From Planctomyces sp. (GTDB lineage: Bacteria > Planctomycetota > Planctomycetia > Planctomycetales > Planctomycetaceae), in NCBI GenBank assembly GCA_016795105.1, contig JAEUIH010000061.1, positions 1-45,181 on the forward strand: DNA of 45,181 bases, given 5' to 3'. The notes beneath the pieces were generated by a model. That model saw only the letters and a program-made list of their open reading frames with translations, was not told the DNA's origin and searched no databases. Shown here in pieces: positions 17,792-26,187 of the stretch; the stretch's first letter is position 1, and the number at the start of each line of letters is the position of its first letter. Both the position numbers and the translations under genes were made by a program.

Positions 17792-18256
17792 TTACACTTG
17801 AAGGCGCGCGAGGGCGCTCCGCGGCACTGGCGGCGACGCCACATTGTGTCTTGATTGACCAGTCAAGAGCGCCGAGAAGCTGGAGGTCGACCATACTTCC
17901 GGTGTTCGTAAACAATCATCGCATTGAGTTCGCACGGGAATGGGCGATGGCGCGAAGACTGCGGCGAGAATCCGGGTACAGGCAAGGTTGCCTTCATGAC
18001 TTGGCAAATGCAACGGCGAAGCAGCGCTGTTGATGCTCAGACGAGAATTGCTGACGATTTCACTGCCATGAACGTGATGGCATGATGCTGTAGCGGTTTC
18101 ATGCTGACAGACCGCATCTACTGATGAGCACCGTACGGACGAACAGTCCGCACATCCGCATGGCACCGCTGATCGCCCAATCAGGCAGATCGCGAGGATC
18201 ATCGAAATGATGCGACTGTAAACGACCACGGGAGATCCATTCCGCTTGTGAATCAT
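17792..18256 (-). CDS. Cys-rich exported protein, family member 3
   Basis: 154 residues from the ATG at 18256; other starts are possible because the frame is open to 18355 without a signal sequence in that extension. A hydrophobic segment (IISMILAICLIGRSAVPCG) is followed by CADCSSVRCSSVDAVCQH, SCHHVHG and later RTQCDDCLRTPE. The tail is PPVPRSALARLQV. It is 61 bases upstream of the TolC-type gene on the same strand. Composition and position match the other Cys-rich ORFs that open transporter operons here, but sequence identity to them is low. Confidence 0.5.
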   Translation of the reverse strand: MIHKRNGSPVVVYSRIISMILAICLIGRSAVPCGCADCSSVRCSSVDAVCQHETATASCHHVHGSEIVSNSRLSINSAASPLHLPSHEGNLACTRILAAVFAPSPIPVRTQCDDCLRTPEVWSTSSFSALLTGQSRHNVASPPVPRSALARLQV

Positions 18257-18631
18257 AACGAGTGTCCGTACTCGTCCATTCAGAACGATCGGCGCAGCGG
18301 AGGATCGTTCTCCACGAAAGCGTCGCCCAATTTGGACACGACGCAGGACTCTCATTCACCAACGGAATTAAAGCTAAAACCTGCGCCTCTTGCCCATTTG
18401 AGCATTTTCTGGCGTTCCCGTGGGTGCTGACCCTGTGTCATTCTGATTCAGCCTGTCGTCACCTTGATTGATGCCAGTTTTGATACGGAGGTATCTCACC
18501 CTCAATTTGCGGGCAAAACTCTTCCAATTAAAAAATGACGTGTGCGGAACAGGAATCGCAATTCAAAGTCAAACTGCCGCAATGAAGCGGTTTATGAAAA
18601 AACAACACAACTCGTCAGGGAGACTTTGATC
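18257..18631. other. Divergent intergenic region
   Basis: About 375 bases between the minus-strand Cys-rich gene and the plus-strand gene starting at 18632. It should carry divergent promoters. An A/T-rich patch (CCAATTAAAAAATGACG) sits near 18530. I see no ORF or repeat that I can support. Confidence 0.35.
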
Positions 18632-19132
18632 ATGTTCAATCTCAGATGGCTCGCGTGCTCGTTGATATTCACATCGTTTGCGGTAGTGTCGGATACTGCC
18701 AATGCTCAGGACTTCTGGAATGCCCGTCGCAATCCCAACTGCGGCCAATCAAATGGCTATCCCACTTCAGGCATGCCATCGCACCGAAGTTCCCTTCGGT
18801 CCTATGGAGATTATCCGAACTATGATTCTCGCGGATATTTGCCGAATCGCAGTGACATGCAGCCTTACTCTCAACAGAGGCATTTTCAAGAGCAGACCTT
18901 GTACAACCGCTCTACACCGTCGCCTTACCGATACGACAATCGACAAATGACCTGGCAAGGATCGTCACTTTCTGGATACCCAGGTCGAAACTCTGGCACA
19001 GTCTACGATTCTTTGCATGGCGACTATCACACAGTTCCGCGGAGCCAATCGTATCCAACATCGACAGGTCATGCTCACGGCCACTCGTCTGACATGTATC
19101 GCGAACAGTTTTCGGGGCATTCTGGCTGGTGA
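18632..19132 (+). CDS. Exported Tyr/Ser/Pro-rich protein of unknown function
   Basis: 166 residues with a signal peptide (MFNLRWLACSLIFTSFAVVS, cleavage near ANAQDFW). AGGGAG lies upstream of the ATG. The mature protein is hydrophilic and rich in Tyr, Ser, Arg, Pro and Gln, with no hydrophobic core, so it is likely disordered. It ends in a His-containing tail (TGHAHGHSSDMYREQFSGHS). One of several low-complexity exported proteins in this region. No family recognised. Confidence 0.65.
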   Translation: MFNLRWLACSLIFTSFAVVSDTANAQDFWNARRNPNCGQSNGYPTSGMPSHRSSLRSYGDYPNYDSRGYLPNRSDMQPYSQQRHFQEQTLYNRSTPSPYRYDNRQMTWQGSSLSGYPGRNSGTVYDSLHGDYHTVPRSQSYPTSTGHAHGHSSDMYREQFSGHSGW

Positions 19133-19300
19133 TCTCCAATTATCGGTAATGAACATACCGGAGTGATTTGCACGGCGGCAGTCTCTCCGGTTCCTTTTTC
19201 AGAGTCCGCAGAGTAATGTGATGAAGAGACTGATCATTGCTCAGTTCAGTGTCGAGACGGCTTACTAACCCCCCCTGCTTTCCAAGACGGAGGCTCTTCC

Positions 19301-20092
19301 ATGAATTCGTTCAAGCAAAAATTGTACTGCTTGGCTACCTGCGTATGTTTCCTGGCCGTAGCTCCAGCATTCGGACAGCATCGTCACGGCCATGACGATG
19401 TTGTGCATCACAATGGACACCATGATGTGATCCACCATCACGGTCGCCACTTCGGACACCAAGACTGGAATTACGTCGTTCCACACCATGATGCTCACCA
19501 TCACAGCGGTTCGTATTACGTTCAGAATCAGACGTACTACTACACGCCAACTCCGGTTGTGCGAGTTTCCTCTGCGTCAATCCAAACGGCACAACTCCAG
19601 CCAGTTCAAGTTGTACAAAAGCCAGTGCAACTTCAGTTTGGTGGATATGCTCGATTTGAAGATTTGTCGGGTCGGCTTGAAACGGAAGTGAATCGACTCT
19701 GTCTCGATATGCACTACAACTACCAGCACAATCCTGGATTCGCAGAGGCATACCGAGAGGCGTATGCACTGCTTGAATCTGCAAAGTTTGTTCATGCAAA
19801 GGAGCATCAGGGCGACCGCGACGCAATTCGACACCACGTAACCCAGATGGACCAATTGATGCACCACGTTCTGGAGGAAATTCGCCCATGGTCTCGCCAT
19901 CACTCACGTCAAGTCGCGTCGGGCGGGGTCATTGAAAAATCGAGTGCCGTTGAAGCGATTCTACACCACCTTTGTTACGATGTTGGTGTAGAGCCACACG
20001 GTGATGATGAGCCAGCTCCTGCCCCCAATGCTGCCGAAGAACAGGCGCCTGCTCCAGGTGCTGTGATCAACTCGCCGCCTCCGGGATTCTGA
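19301..20092 (+). CDS. His-rich exported protein with a helical domain
   Basis: 263 residues; GGAGG precedes the ATG. After a signal peptide (ending VAPAFGQ) comes a dense His tract, about residues 27-70 (RHGHDDVVHHNGHHDVIHHH and on), then a Gln/Val/Pro linker, then a helical region (about 120-235: FEDLSGRLETEVNRLCLDMH, and HVTQMDQLMHHVLEEIRPWS). The C-terminus is acidic and Pro/Ala-rich. The His tract suggests a metal sponge; the helical part may mediate assembly. A strong hairpin follows the gene. No family name known to me. Confidence 0.78.
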   Translation: MNSFKQKLYCLATCVCFLAVAPAFGQHRHGHDDVVHHNGHHDVIHHHGRHFGHQDWNYVVPHHDAHHHSGSYYVQNQTYYYTPTPVVRVSSASIQTAQLQPVQVVQKPVQLQFGGYARFEDLSGRLETEVNRLCLDMHYNYQHNPGFAEAYREAYALLESAKFVHAKEHQGDRDAIRHHVTQMDQLMHHVLEEIRPWSRHHSRQVASGGVIEKSSAVEAILHHLCYDVGVEPHGDDEPAPAPNAAEEQAPAPGAVINSPPPGF

Positions 20093-20123
20093 TCTTCAAC
20101 TCTACGAATAACGATCGCTTCTG

Positions 20124-20149
20124 AAACGCCTCGCTCCAGCGAGGCGTTT
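20124..20149 (+). terminator. Intrinsic terminator after the His-rich gene
   Basis: A perfect 12-bp stem with a 2-base loop: AAACGCCTCGCT, CC, AGCGAGGCGTTT, followed by ATTCTT. It begins about 30 bases after the stop codon at 20092. The GC-rich stem and flanking A/T make it the clearest terminator in the window. Confidence 0.8.
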
Positions 20150-20345
20150 ATTCTTGGATTGCTTGCAAACCTGAGTTGCTGTTTTTGCCGGTCCGCCGCT
20201 CATTTTTGAGAGCCATGCCGAATGCCTTACCGCAAAATGAGCTGTGGCAGAAAATGTAGCCTACGCTACAAGTCTATGTTGTGCCATTTCCGCACAGAGC
20301 CGAAGATTGATAGTGGTGGTTGATGCCAACACTGCTGCTGAACGG

Positions 20346-21305
20346 ATGAGCAACCAAATGGATTCATTTGCGGACCAGACTGTTCGGATCAGACGACGGG
20401 CCACAGTATATATTGCTCTATCAATCATCTTGATTTCAGCAGGCATTGCAAAGGCCGACGAGATTTACTGTCGTTTTGAGCCTATCCAAACAGTGAACAA
20501 TCTCTTCAAGAACGTGCAAAGTCCTCACTCATCGCACCATTCGACACTATTCAGATGGCCTGGTCAGGATGCAATGCCTCCGGATCCGTATTCCGCGATG
20601 GCTACAGATCGCCCGGACGTTACTGAGGCCAGTTCAACTGTTGGTGCCGGCGTCCTGCAGATTGAGACCGGCTACACGTATGTGCGAGATCGCAGTGATG
20701 GAGACTTGAGTCAGTCTCACTCGTTTCCAGAGACATTGTTCCGATACGGAACACCAATTGACTGGCTGGAACTTCGGTTCGCCGCAAACGCCTCTGAAGA
20801 GAGTTTACCGACTGGTTCATCCACGGGAATTGAAGACATTTATGTCGGGGCAAAACTTGGATTAACCTTGCAGGATGGAGCTTTTCCTGAAATGGCCCTT
20901 GTGCCTCAAATGACGATTCCGACTGGTGCCTCCGGGTTCACCTCAAACAAGGTCCTTCCCGGATTGAACTGGCTCTACGGGTGGGATCTCAACGACCAGA
21001 TCAGCACCGCAGGGAGTTCCCAATTCAACTTCGCCGTTGATGAACAAAGCAATCGTGACTAGACGGAGTGGATTCAGACATGGACCGTAGGCTATTCGCT
21101 TCATGACCAGGTCGGGGCTTACACAGAATGGTTTGCCTTCTTTCCACATGGCTCAGACTCTGCACGTACCGAGCACTACGCAAACTGTGGTCTGACGTTC
21201 GCGGCAACCGCGGACATCCAATTCGACGTCCGAACAGGCATGGGGTTAAATGACGCCGCTGCCGACTGGTTCACCGGAATCGGAATGGCAATTCGATTTC
21301 GATGA
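20346..21305 (+). pseudogene. Outer-membrane transporter-like gene interrupted by an in-frame TAG
   Basis: The frame opens with a signal sequence (RRRATVYIALSIILISAGIA, then KADE) and continues through TDRPDVTEASSTVGAGVLQI, IEDIYVGAKLGLTLQDGAFP and LPGLNWLYGWDLNDQI, a pattern typical of the MetA-pathway-of-phenol-degradation/transporter outer-membrane beta-barrel family. A TAG at 21060-21062 stops it. The same frame then stays open for 80 more codons (TEWIQTWTVGYSLHDQVGAY to WFTGIGMAIRFR), which supply the missing last strands and the expected C-terminal aromatic-basic end. Because the frame is unchanged, a single base substitution explains it; readthrough is possible. The start could also be at 20358. 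Confidence 0.75.
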
Positions 21306-21368
21306 CTCTCGAATCGCATGTCAAAGTCGACAAAAGTCAGAATCGCCAATCCGTTGCCAAAGCATAAA

Positions 21369-21405
21369 GGCGTGCTGACCACTTGGTTTCTTGCGTCAGC
21401 ACGCC
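21369..21405. terminator. Bidirectional terminator hairpin
   Basis: A perfect 11-bp inverted repeat: GGCGTGCTGAC (21369-21379), a 15-base loop, GTCAGCACGCC (21395-21405). It lies between the convergent genes ending at 21305 (plus) and 21439 (minus), with AAA on the left flank and TGTTT shortly to the right. Confidence 0.7.
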
Positions 21406-21438
21406 ATGTGTTTGGCCCTTTACTTGAGTGCGAGAACG

Positions 21439-21687
21439 CTAGATGTCACTGTCATTCAGGTCCACGCTGCCACTTGCGAGCAGTGCTGGGTCTTGAATCT
21501 CGCGAGTCAGCAAGGCGTGGCGTCCTTTTGTCGAAGCTCGGTTGTAAAACTTTGAGGTTCGAAGCCTCAACTGATACCGGTTGGCTATTTCAGTTTCGGT
21601 TCCTGAATCTGTCAGGAGTGAAAAGCATTGGGTTGTGACGATGCCCAGGACCAGTGATGAAAGAATGATCGAAAAACGAGACATCAT
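21439..21687 (-). CDS. Small exported protein with LRxRTxxFYxRA motif (copy 1)
   Basis: 82 residues; AAGGAA lies eight bases before the ATG pair at 21684-21687. It begins with a hydrophobic segment (SRFSIILSSLVLGIVTT). After a short spacer comes LRLRTSKFYNRASTKGRHAL. The ORF at 43437-43640 has LRNRTTRFYERA in the same place after a similar signal segment, so the two are paralogous. In both cases a Cys-rich exported ORF lies about 215 bases upstream on the same strand. No function known. Confidence 0.62.
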   Translation of the reverse strand: MMSRFSIILSSLVLGIVTTQCFSLLTDSGTETEIANRYQLRLRTSKFYNRASTKGRHALLTREIQDPALLASGSVDLNDSDI

Positions 21688-21910
21688 GGCGAGTTCCTTG
21701 CCGGAAGTGAGGAGTTGTGTAGACGCGATGTGACTCGACTCTCTTCATAAACTGTAGTCGAATCCCAACGGATTTTCTGCGGTGATATAGTCAATCACAG
21801 ATCGCAGTTCGTAAGCCGGATACGGCGTCTGTGATCGCACCAACAGCATTGAGTGCCGAAGTGTTGTTACAAACGCGGAGTAGCGGAGCAACGAAAGACT
21901 CTACCAACTG

Positions 21911-22336
21911 TTAACAAAGCAAGGCACAGAACCTGATATGGAGTCGTGGCGTAGACTGATTCGAACGAGGAGTCAATATGCGGCAGGATCTCTCGTTCGT
22001 TCTTCGATGCGGACCAACGGACGTGAGATCGTCGTCGATGACGTCGATCCGACACTGTTCAGTCTCTGCAATTACTGGCGAGCTCTCTGCACAGCATCTG
22101 TGTGAAGGTCCCGGTGCAGGCAAATCCTCGGAGCATACTGCGACTGATCGATGTTGGGTATGGCGAGTACTGTGCTTGTGCTTTTCACAACGACAGTGGT
22201 GTTCAGTTTCGTGTCTATGTCGACCGCCGTTGATATGACAGTCTGCGCTCAGGCAATGCTGATGCGTCAGGCAGATCCACTCCTGGCCCGCCAGCGACAA
22301 CAAAATCGCGAGAATTGTGTGAGCTTTCGATCGCAT
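21911..22336 (-). CDS. Cys/His-rich exported protein, family member 4
   Basis: 141 residues from ATG 22336; a TTG nine bases further upstream is also in frame. A hydrophobic start (AHTILAILLSLAGQEWICLT) is followed by HQHCLSADCHINGGRHRHET, HHCRCEKHKH and SHRCCAESS. The protein ends RLHIRFCALLC. The ending R-x-C-x-x-x-C is also found in the genes at 42897 and 43854. It is followed on the same strand by the small exported protein at 21439-21687, and this two-gene order recurs at 43437-44225. Confidence 0.62.
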   Translation of the reverse strand: MRSKAHTILAILLSLAGQEWICLTHQHCLSADCHINGGRHRHETEHHCRCEKHKHSTRHTQHRSVAVCSEDLPAPGPSHRCCAESSPVIAETEQCRIDVIDDDLTSVGPHRRTNERSCRILTPRSNQSTPRLHIRFCALLC

Positions 22337-22645
22337 ACGTGTCAAGATCGAACAGTGAGACTCAGTGAGACTACATTGATTGAAACGGTTGCAGTCCAGT
22401 CAACGGATTCTATGTCGCACAGACGGAAAATTTCGTTCGATTGGCAGAGTTTCACTTACAACGTCGTCGTTTGTTAGCGATTCTCTGCCATTGAAGTGCA
22501 TCATTTGACATCAAACCATTCATGGAGGGTACGAGAATTTTGCCATCAATGGCTGACCGTGATCGCAGAGATTGGGTTCAAAGTTCAGGTTTGTTAGCTG
22601 CGATTCGACGGCAAACCAACAATTCGGAAAAGGCTAACCGGACTA
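22337..22645. other. Intergenic stretch without a gene
   Basis: About 309 bases between the start of the Cys-rich gene and the stop of the minus-strand gene ending at 22646. Apart from a short tandem repeat of AGTGAGACTC near 22354-22374 I see no structure and no supported ORF. Confidence 0.35.
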
Positions 22646-23293
22646 TCACCTTTGACCAGCAGTTGTTTCCTGTAGGTGCTCACCATGCCGGTGATCGTCG
22701 CCGGCCTTTTTCAATTCTTCCACTTTTGCCAACGTAGCTTTGGGATTTGCTTTGGCTTTCCCGCTGCAGCCTTTGCAGCACAGAAAGACGCGCGTACCGT
22801 TCAGATCCAGCTTTACGGGAGAGCCCATCGAGCCGAGCAGGCCCTTGGTTTGGATCGCACAGTACTTCTGGGCTTCCGCAGCGGCTCGGTCCTCTTTCGA
22901 GAGTTTAGCGAGAACAGCCGACGATTCCGTCAGCGCCTTGGCTTTGACAAGCGTGTCTTCGCCGCCTTTGACTGCCTCTTCGACGCAACTTTCACAGCAC
23001 ACGAAGACAGGTTTGCCATCAACCATAACTTTGACGGGCGTCCCCATGGCACCGAGGCGGCTGTACTCCATCATGGCGCAAAATCGTTGGGCCTGAGCCA
23101 ACTTGCGGTCGGCAGCGGGCAACTCGGTGAGTGCTTCGGCAATTTCTTTTTCCATTGTTGCGGCATCATGATCATGATGCTTTGCGTCGGCACTGCCCGG
23201 CTTGTCATCTGCGACAACAGCCGCAGCCAGCGAAAGACAGGCAACCATTCCAAGCGCCGTGCTCAACATCAAATAAGATCGTAAAGTCATCAT
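22646..23293 (-). CDS. Exported protein with two TRASH/YHS-like metal sites
   Basis: 215 residues with a signal peptide (MLSTALGMVACLSLAAAVVA) and His-rich ends (DAKHHDHDAA and DDHRHGEHLQ). Two related units bear the core FCAMMEYSRLGAMGTPVKVM...FVCCESC and YCAIQTKGLLGSMGSPVKLD...FLCCKGC. The C(A)...GxMGxPxK...CCxxC layout resembles the TRASH/YHS class, which binds a transition metal with Cys residues. The lipoprotein at 29387-29794 carries one such unit and is clearly related. AAAAGG lies upstream; the ATG at 23290 is an alternative start. It is divergent from the gene at 23984. Confidence 0.82.
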   Translation of the reverse strand: MMTLRSYLMLSTALGMVACLSLAAAVVADDKPGSADAKHHDHDAATMEKEIAEALTELPAADRKLAQAQRFCAMMEYSRLGAMGTPVKVMVDGKPVFVCCESCVEEAVKGGEDTLVKAKALTESSAVLAKLSKEDRAAAEAQKYCAIQTKGLLGSMGSPVKLDLNGTRVFLCCKGCSGKAKANPKATLAKVEELKKAGDDHRHGEHLQETTAGQR

Positions 23294-23983
23294 TCAGGCA
23301 ATCCTTTTGGGAATTGAAACATCAAACGAATCCTGCATTTTCCGACTTGCGGTCCGAGATCCAAAATGGAAACGGATCAGGAGTTCAGTGGGTTAGATGC
23401 ACAGACTGTCGTCGCTCTTCACAGAATTCCGAAATTGTTACCAAGGTTTTCGAAATTCGGGGGAATCGCCGTAAATCTTGCGTGAATTGAACGTTTGGCA
23501 GTCAACTTGACTCAGGTCTATGGGAATCAAAAATGCCGCAATAGAATTTGGAACACCTTGGGTTGCGATCAAAGTTGTTGCCGTGAGCGAGACAGATTCG
23601 CGCATCGTCGGCGTTGTCATCAACATCAGCAACTGGTTCAATTTAAATTGCAGGCGCTCGATCAGCTTCGCGTTGCTGGACCTGAAGTGCCAGCCTCCGG
23701 TGTGCGTATTCGCACGGTCGAAATGCGATGGAAAATTCAGAAACTTCTCGTGAAGGAAACACGCACACTGAACATCCAAGTACGTGGCGACATTGGCCGA
23801 TGATCGCAAGTGACATGCTTAGCGGGCATCGTTCGATTCGGCATGTTCAGATTGGAAAATTGATTCATTGGCAGGTGGTGGCTCCATTTGGTGCAATCAC
23901 TGTCACCGTCTCTGTTTCCGTTGGAAACAGAACTTTCCTCACACTGTGCGGACAAATTCTTGTCTGCGAATTGGAGATTCATT
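23294..23983. other. Long divergent intergenic region
   Basis: About 690 bases between divergent genes. Short open frames occur on both strands but lack ribosome sites and protein-like composition. The plus frame ending at 23803 has a protein-like last third (LQALDQLRVAGPEVPASGVR) and could be a decayed gene end. A tight hairpin lies at 23911-23931. Confidence 0.4.
23911..23931 (+). promoter_or_regulatory. Tight hairpin in the leader of the gene at 23984
   Basis: TCTGTTTCC and GGAAACAGA form a perfect 9-bp stem around GTT, ending 52 bases before the start codon and followed by ACTTTCCTC. This could act as an mRNA leader structure, an upstream terminator or a dyad operator. Confidence 0.45.
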
Positions 23984-24535
23984 ATGACGACCGTTTCGAA
24001 CCTGATGAAAGTGTTACTGATTTGCGTCGCGATTGGAACTGCTGGACTTGCCCAGGACCGCCCGCGGGATGCAGGTTCCAAAGCCCGTGGCCAAGCTTAC
24101 AAATTCTGGGTTTCGCGAAGTTCAAATGCGCATGCCCGAGACAATGCACGAAGCGCATTTCATTATGGCAGAATCCAACAGGCAGTGCCGGCAGCCCCTG
24201 TTCAGGAACATCTCACCGCAGTTCGCGACAATGTACAGAAATCTCAAAAGGCAATCAGCGAGTTGAAGAAGGATAACCCCGAAAACAAGGAAGCCCTTGC
24301 GTCCATTGCACGCGTCGATGCAATTCACAAAAAAGTTCTGGAACACTGTGATCGACTGGATACACAACTTACGGATGGAGAGGGTGACAGTGATGAAGTT
24401 TGTGCATGTTGTGTTGACATGCACCGCGACCTTAGTGCGGCGGACGCCGAGATGGAGAAATTGATGAAGGCACTGAAGATCGAAAATCTGGAGTTACCTG
24501 GCAAGGACGGCAATTCAGTTCCTCCGCAGAAATAG
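23984..24535 (+). CDS. Exported helical protein with CACC motif
   Basis: 183 residues with a short signal sequence (LMKVLLICVAIGTAGLAQ); TTGGAG is upstream of the ATG. The mature part is mostly helical and charged: VQEHLTAVRDNVQKSQKAIS, then ARVDAIHKKVLEHCDRLDTQ, then DEVCACCVDMHRDLSAADAE. Cys and His residues on successive helices (HCDRL, CACC, DMH) suggest a small helical-bundle metal-binding protein. It is a single-gene unit just ahead of the ECF sigma region. No family recognised. Confidence 0.72.
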   Translation: MTTVSNLMKVLLICVAIGTAGLAQDRPRDAGSKARGQAYKFWVSRSSNAHARDNARSAFHYGRIQQAVPAAPVQEHLTAVRDNVQKSQKAISELKKDNPENKEALASIARVDAIHKKVLEHCDRLDTQLTDGEGDSDEVCACCVDMHRDLSAADAEMEKLMKALKIENLELPGKDGNSVPPQK

Positions 24536-24642
24536 GTCATTTGCACAGAAGAAGATTAAGGTGCGATGCTGAACAACTTCGGAGCTCCCTTTACCTGGGC
24601 AATCGGGACCAGGATCAGGAGGCTGACATTCTTAGGTCGCAT

Positions 24643-24685
24643 GGCTCGCCACCGCTGGCCGTCACTGATCATCGGTTGGCGAGCC
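24643..24685. repeat. Inverted repeat upstream of the ECF sigma gene
   Basis: GGCTCGCCA (24643-24651) and TGGCGAGCC (24677-24685) are exact reverse complements 25 bases apart, between the gene ending at 24535 and the sigma gene starting at 24781. It may terminate the upstream gene or serve as a control element; the long loop weakens the terminator reading. Confidence 0.4.
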
Positions 24686-24780
24686 CGGGCGTTCGGTTTC
24701 CGATAGAGTTGATGCGAGTGCAGTTGTGATCATCACGTTTATAGCGTTTTTCCAAACGAATACGATTTTCGAGAGTTGCC

Positions 24781-25308
24781 ATGTCGCTTGAAGACAGCTT
24801 GATTCGACTTGCTGTCACAGGCGACCGTGAGGCCCAGCGACTGGTTTATGAATCCCTGAAAGATTCAATCGGTCGCTTGGTTTCACGGATCATTGACGAT
24901 TCTGACGTTGATGACGTAACCCAGGATATTTTTCTACGTGTGTTCTGCTCGCTTGGCGAGTTTCGATTTGAATCGAAATTCACGACATGGGTGTACCGGC
25001 TTGCGGTCAACGATGCTCTGCAGCATCTTCGTCGCAAACGTCGTCGGCCTCTGGTGCCGCTGGAGAACCTGGAAATGCCTGGTCGGACTCAACAGAATGA
25101 CATTGAGAACAATGAGGTCTTGCATCTTGCACTTTCGAAGCTGGACCCGGAACTTCGGGTCATTCTTCATTTGAAGGAAGAGCAGGACGAATGCTACGCA
25201 ACGATTGCCGAAATCCTCAGGATCCCGGAAGGGACGGTCGGATCGCGGCTCAATCGGGCGCGTCGAGAATTGAAGAAAGAACTGCTGGCTCTGGGTTGGG
25301 GAGATTGA
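24781..25308 (+). CDS. ECF RNA polymerase sigma factor
   Basis: 175 residues with sigma region 2 (about 14-95, including DVDDVTQDIFLRVFCSLGEF and FTTWVYRLAVNDALQHLRRK) and region 4 (about 117-168, with CYATIAEILRIPEGTVGSRL, a helix-turn-helix). It has no region 3 or 1.1, as expected for ECF factors. Its stop is one base before the ATG of the anti-sigma gene, so the two are co-translated and the factor is presumably held inactive by that protein. It is the best candidate for the regulator of the metal genes, by analogy with the CnrH system. Confidence 0.93.
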   Translation: MSLEDSLIRLAVTGDREAQRLVYESLKDSIGRLVSRIIDDSDVDDVTQDIFLRVFCSLGEFRFESKFTTWVYRLAVNDALQHLRRKRRRPLVPLENLEMPGRTQQNDIENNEVLHLALSKLDPELRVILHLKEEQDECYATIAEILRIPEGTVGSRLNRARRELKKELLALGWGD

Positions 25309-25309
25309 C

Positions 25310-26137
25310 ATGAATTGCGAAGAAGTCAGAGCTCGGCTATCGGAATTCTACGACGGCGAATTGCCAGTCGATCGCGCTGCAGAGATCAGTGAACACGTCA
25401 ATAGTTGCGACGTTTGCGCTGTAGAACTCAAGTCCTTCGGTCAGATCGGCGGACTGTTACGTCAACAACGCGATTTATCGACTGCACCGGGAAATTGGGC
25501 AAAGATTGTTGAGCGTCTGGACGAGCAAACTGGTCGTTTCCGGCCGTGGCGTTTTCCGCGGGCATGGTATCGTTTGCTCCCGCTGATGGTGGCATCGCTG
25601 ATCGCCGCCGTTGCTATTGGCTATTGGGCAGCATCGCGAACATCGCCTGACCAGGCCGAACGCATCGCCGCCGCTCACGTGCATGAGACACTGACTCGCT
25701 TTCCACAGAAGCCGCATGCCGTCGTTGATGAATTGTCTGCTCAGTATCGAGGGGCTCTGGTTTCACTTGACGCTGCCAGGGAACTGCTGGGGTACGAGCC
25801 GGTCGTGGCGAAACTGCCCTCTGCTGGTTACCGAGTGGCGTCAACTCATGTGCTGAAAATGCCTTGCTGCAAATGCCCGGCCTCATTGTGTGTTCGCGAA
25901 GACGGATCGGAGTTTCTGATCTTTGAGCACAATGAAGAGCAGCCAATGTGGTTTGGTGAATCGCCTGCAATTTCCGCAAAATGTGGCGGTCAGGTATGCC
26001 ACTGTGTGCAAATGCCGGATCAGCTGGCAGTCACCTGGAAGGTGGGGACTAGATATGTAACCGCTATTGGTGTCAATGATCTTGAGGAAATCGCAAGTCT
26101 TATGGCTGTCGTCAACCATTCGGATGCCGCTGGATAG
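25310..26137 (+). CDS. Membrane anti-sigma factor with Cys-rich periplasmic domain
   Basis: 275 residues. The N-terminus is a zinc-binding anti-sigma (ZAS) domain with H29, C33 and C36 (HVNSCDVC). A membrane helix spans about 87-107. The outer domain carries two Cys clusters: PCCKCPASLC (C186, C187, C189, C194) and CGGQVCHC (C225, C230, C232), with H180, H207 and H231 nearby. This layout suggests that the outer domain itself senses metal or redox state and releases the ECF factor. In the known Cnr system the sensor is a separate protein; here the two functions appear fused. Co-transcribed with the sigma gene. Confidence 0.85.
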   Translation: MNCEEVRARLSEFYDGELPVDRAAEISEHVNSCDVCAVELKSFGQIGGLLRQQRDLSTAPGNWAKIVERLDEQTGRFRPWRFPRAWYRLLPLMVASLIAAVAIGYWAASRTSPDQAERIAAAHVHETLTRFPQKPHAVVDELSAQYRGALVSLDAARELLGYEPVVAKLPSAGYRVASTHVLKMPCCKCPASLCVREDGSEFLIFEHNEEQPMWFGESPAISAKCGGQVCHCVQMPDQLAVTWKVGTRYVTAIGVNDLEEIASLMAVVNHSDAAG

Positions 26138-26187
26138 TCCATCTAATTATGGCAACATCAAATTAGAACCTCTCGAAGGATATGTCA

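Noticed and set aside
22676-23284. A 202-residue plus-strand frame opposite the TRASH-like gene
   Set aside because: Antisense shadow; the minus-strand product has a signal peptide and conserved CCxxC units.
23495-23803. A 102-residue plus-strand frame in the divergent gap
   Set aside because: Only the last third looks protein-like; the first part is rich in Arg, Cys and His without order and there is no ribosome site. Noted as a possible decayed end only.
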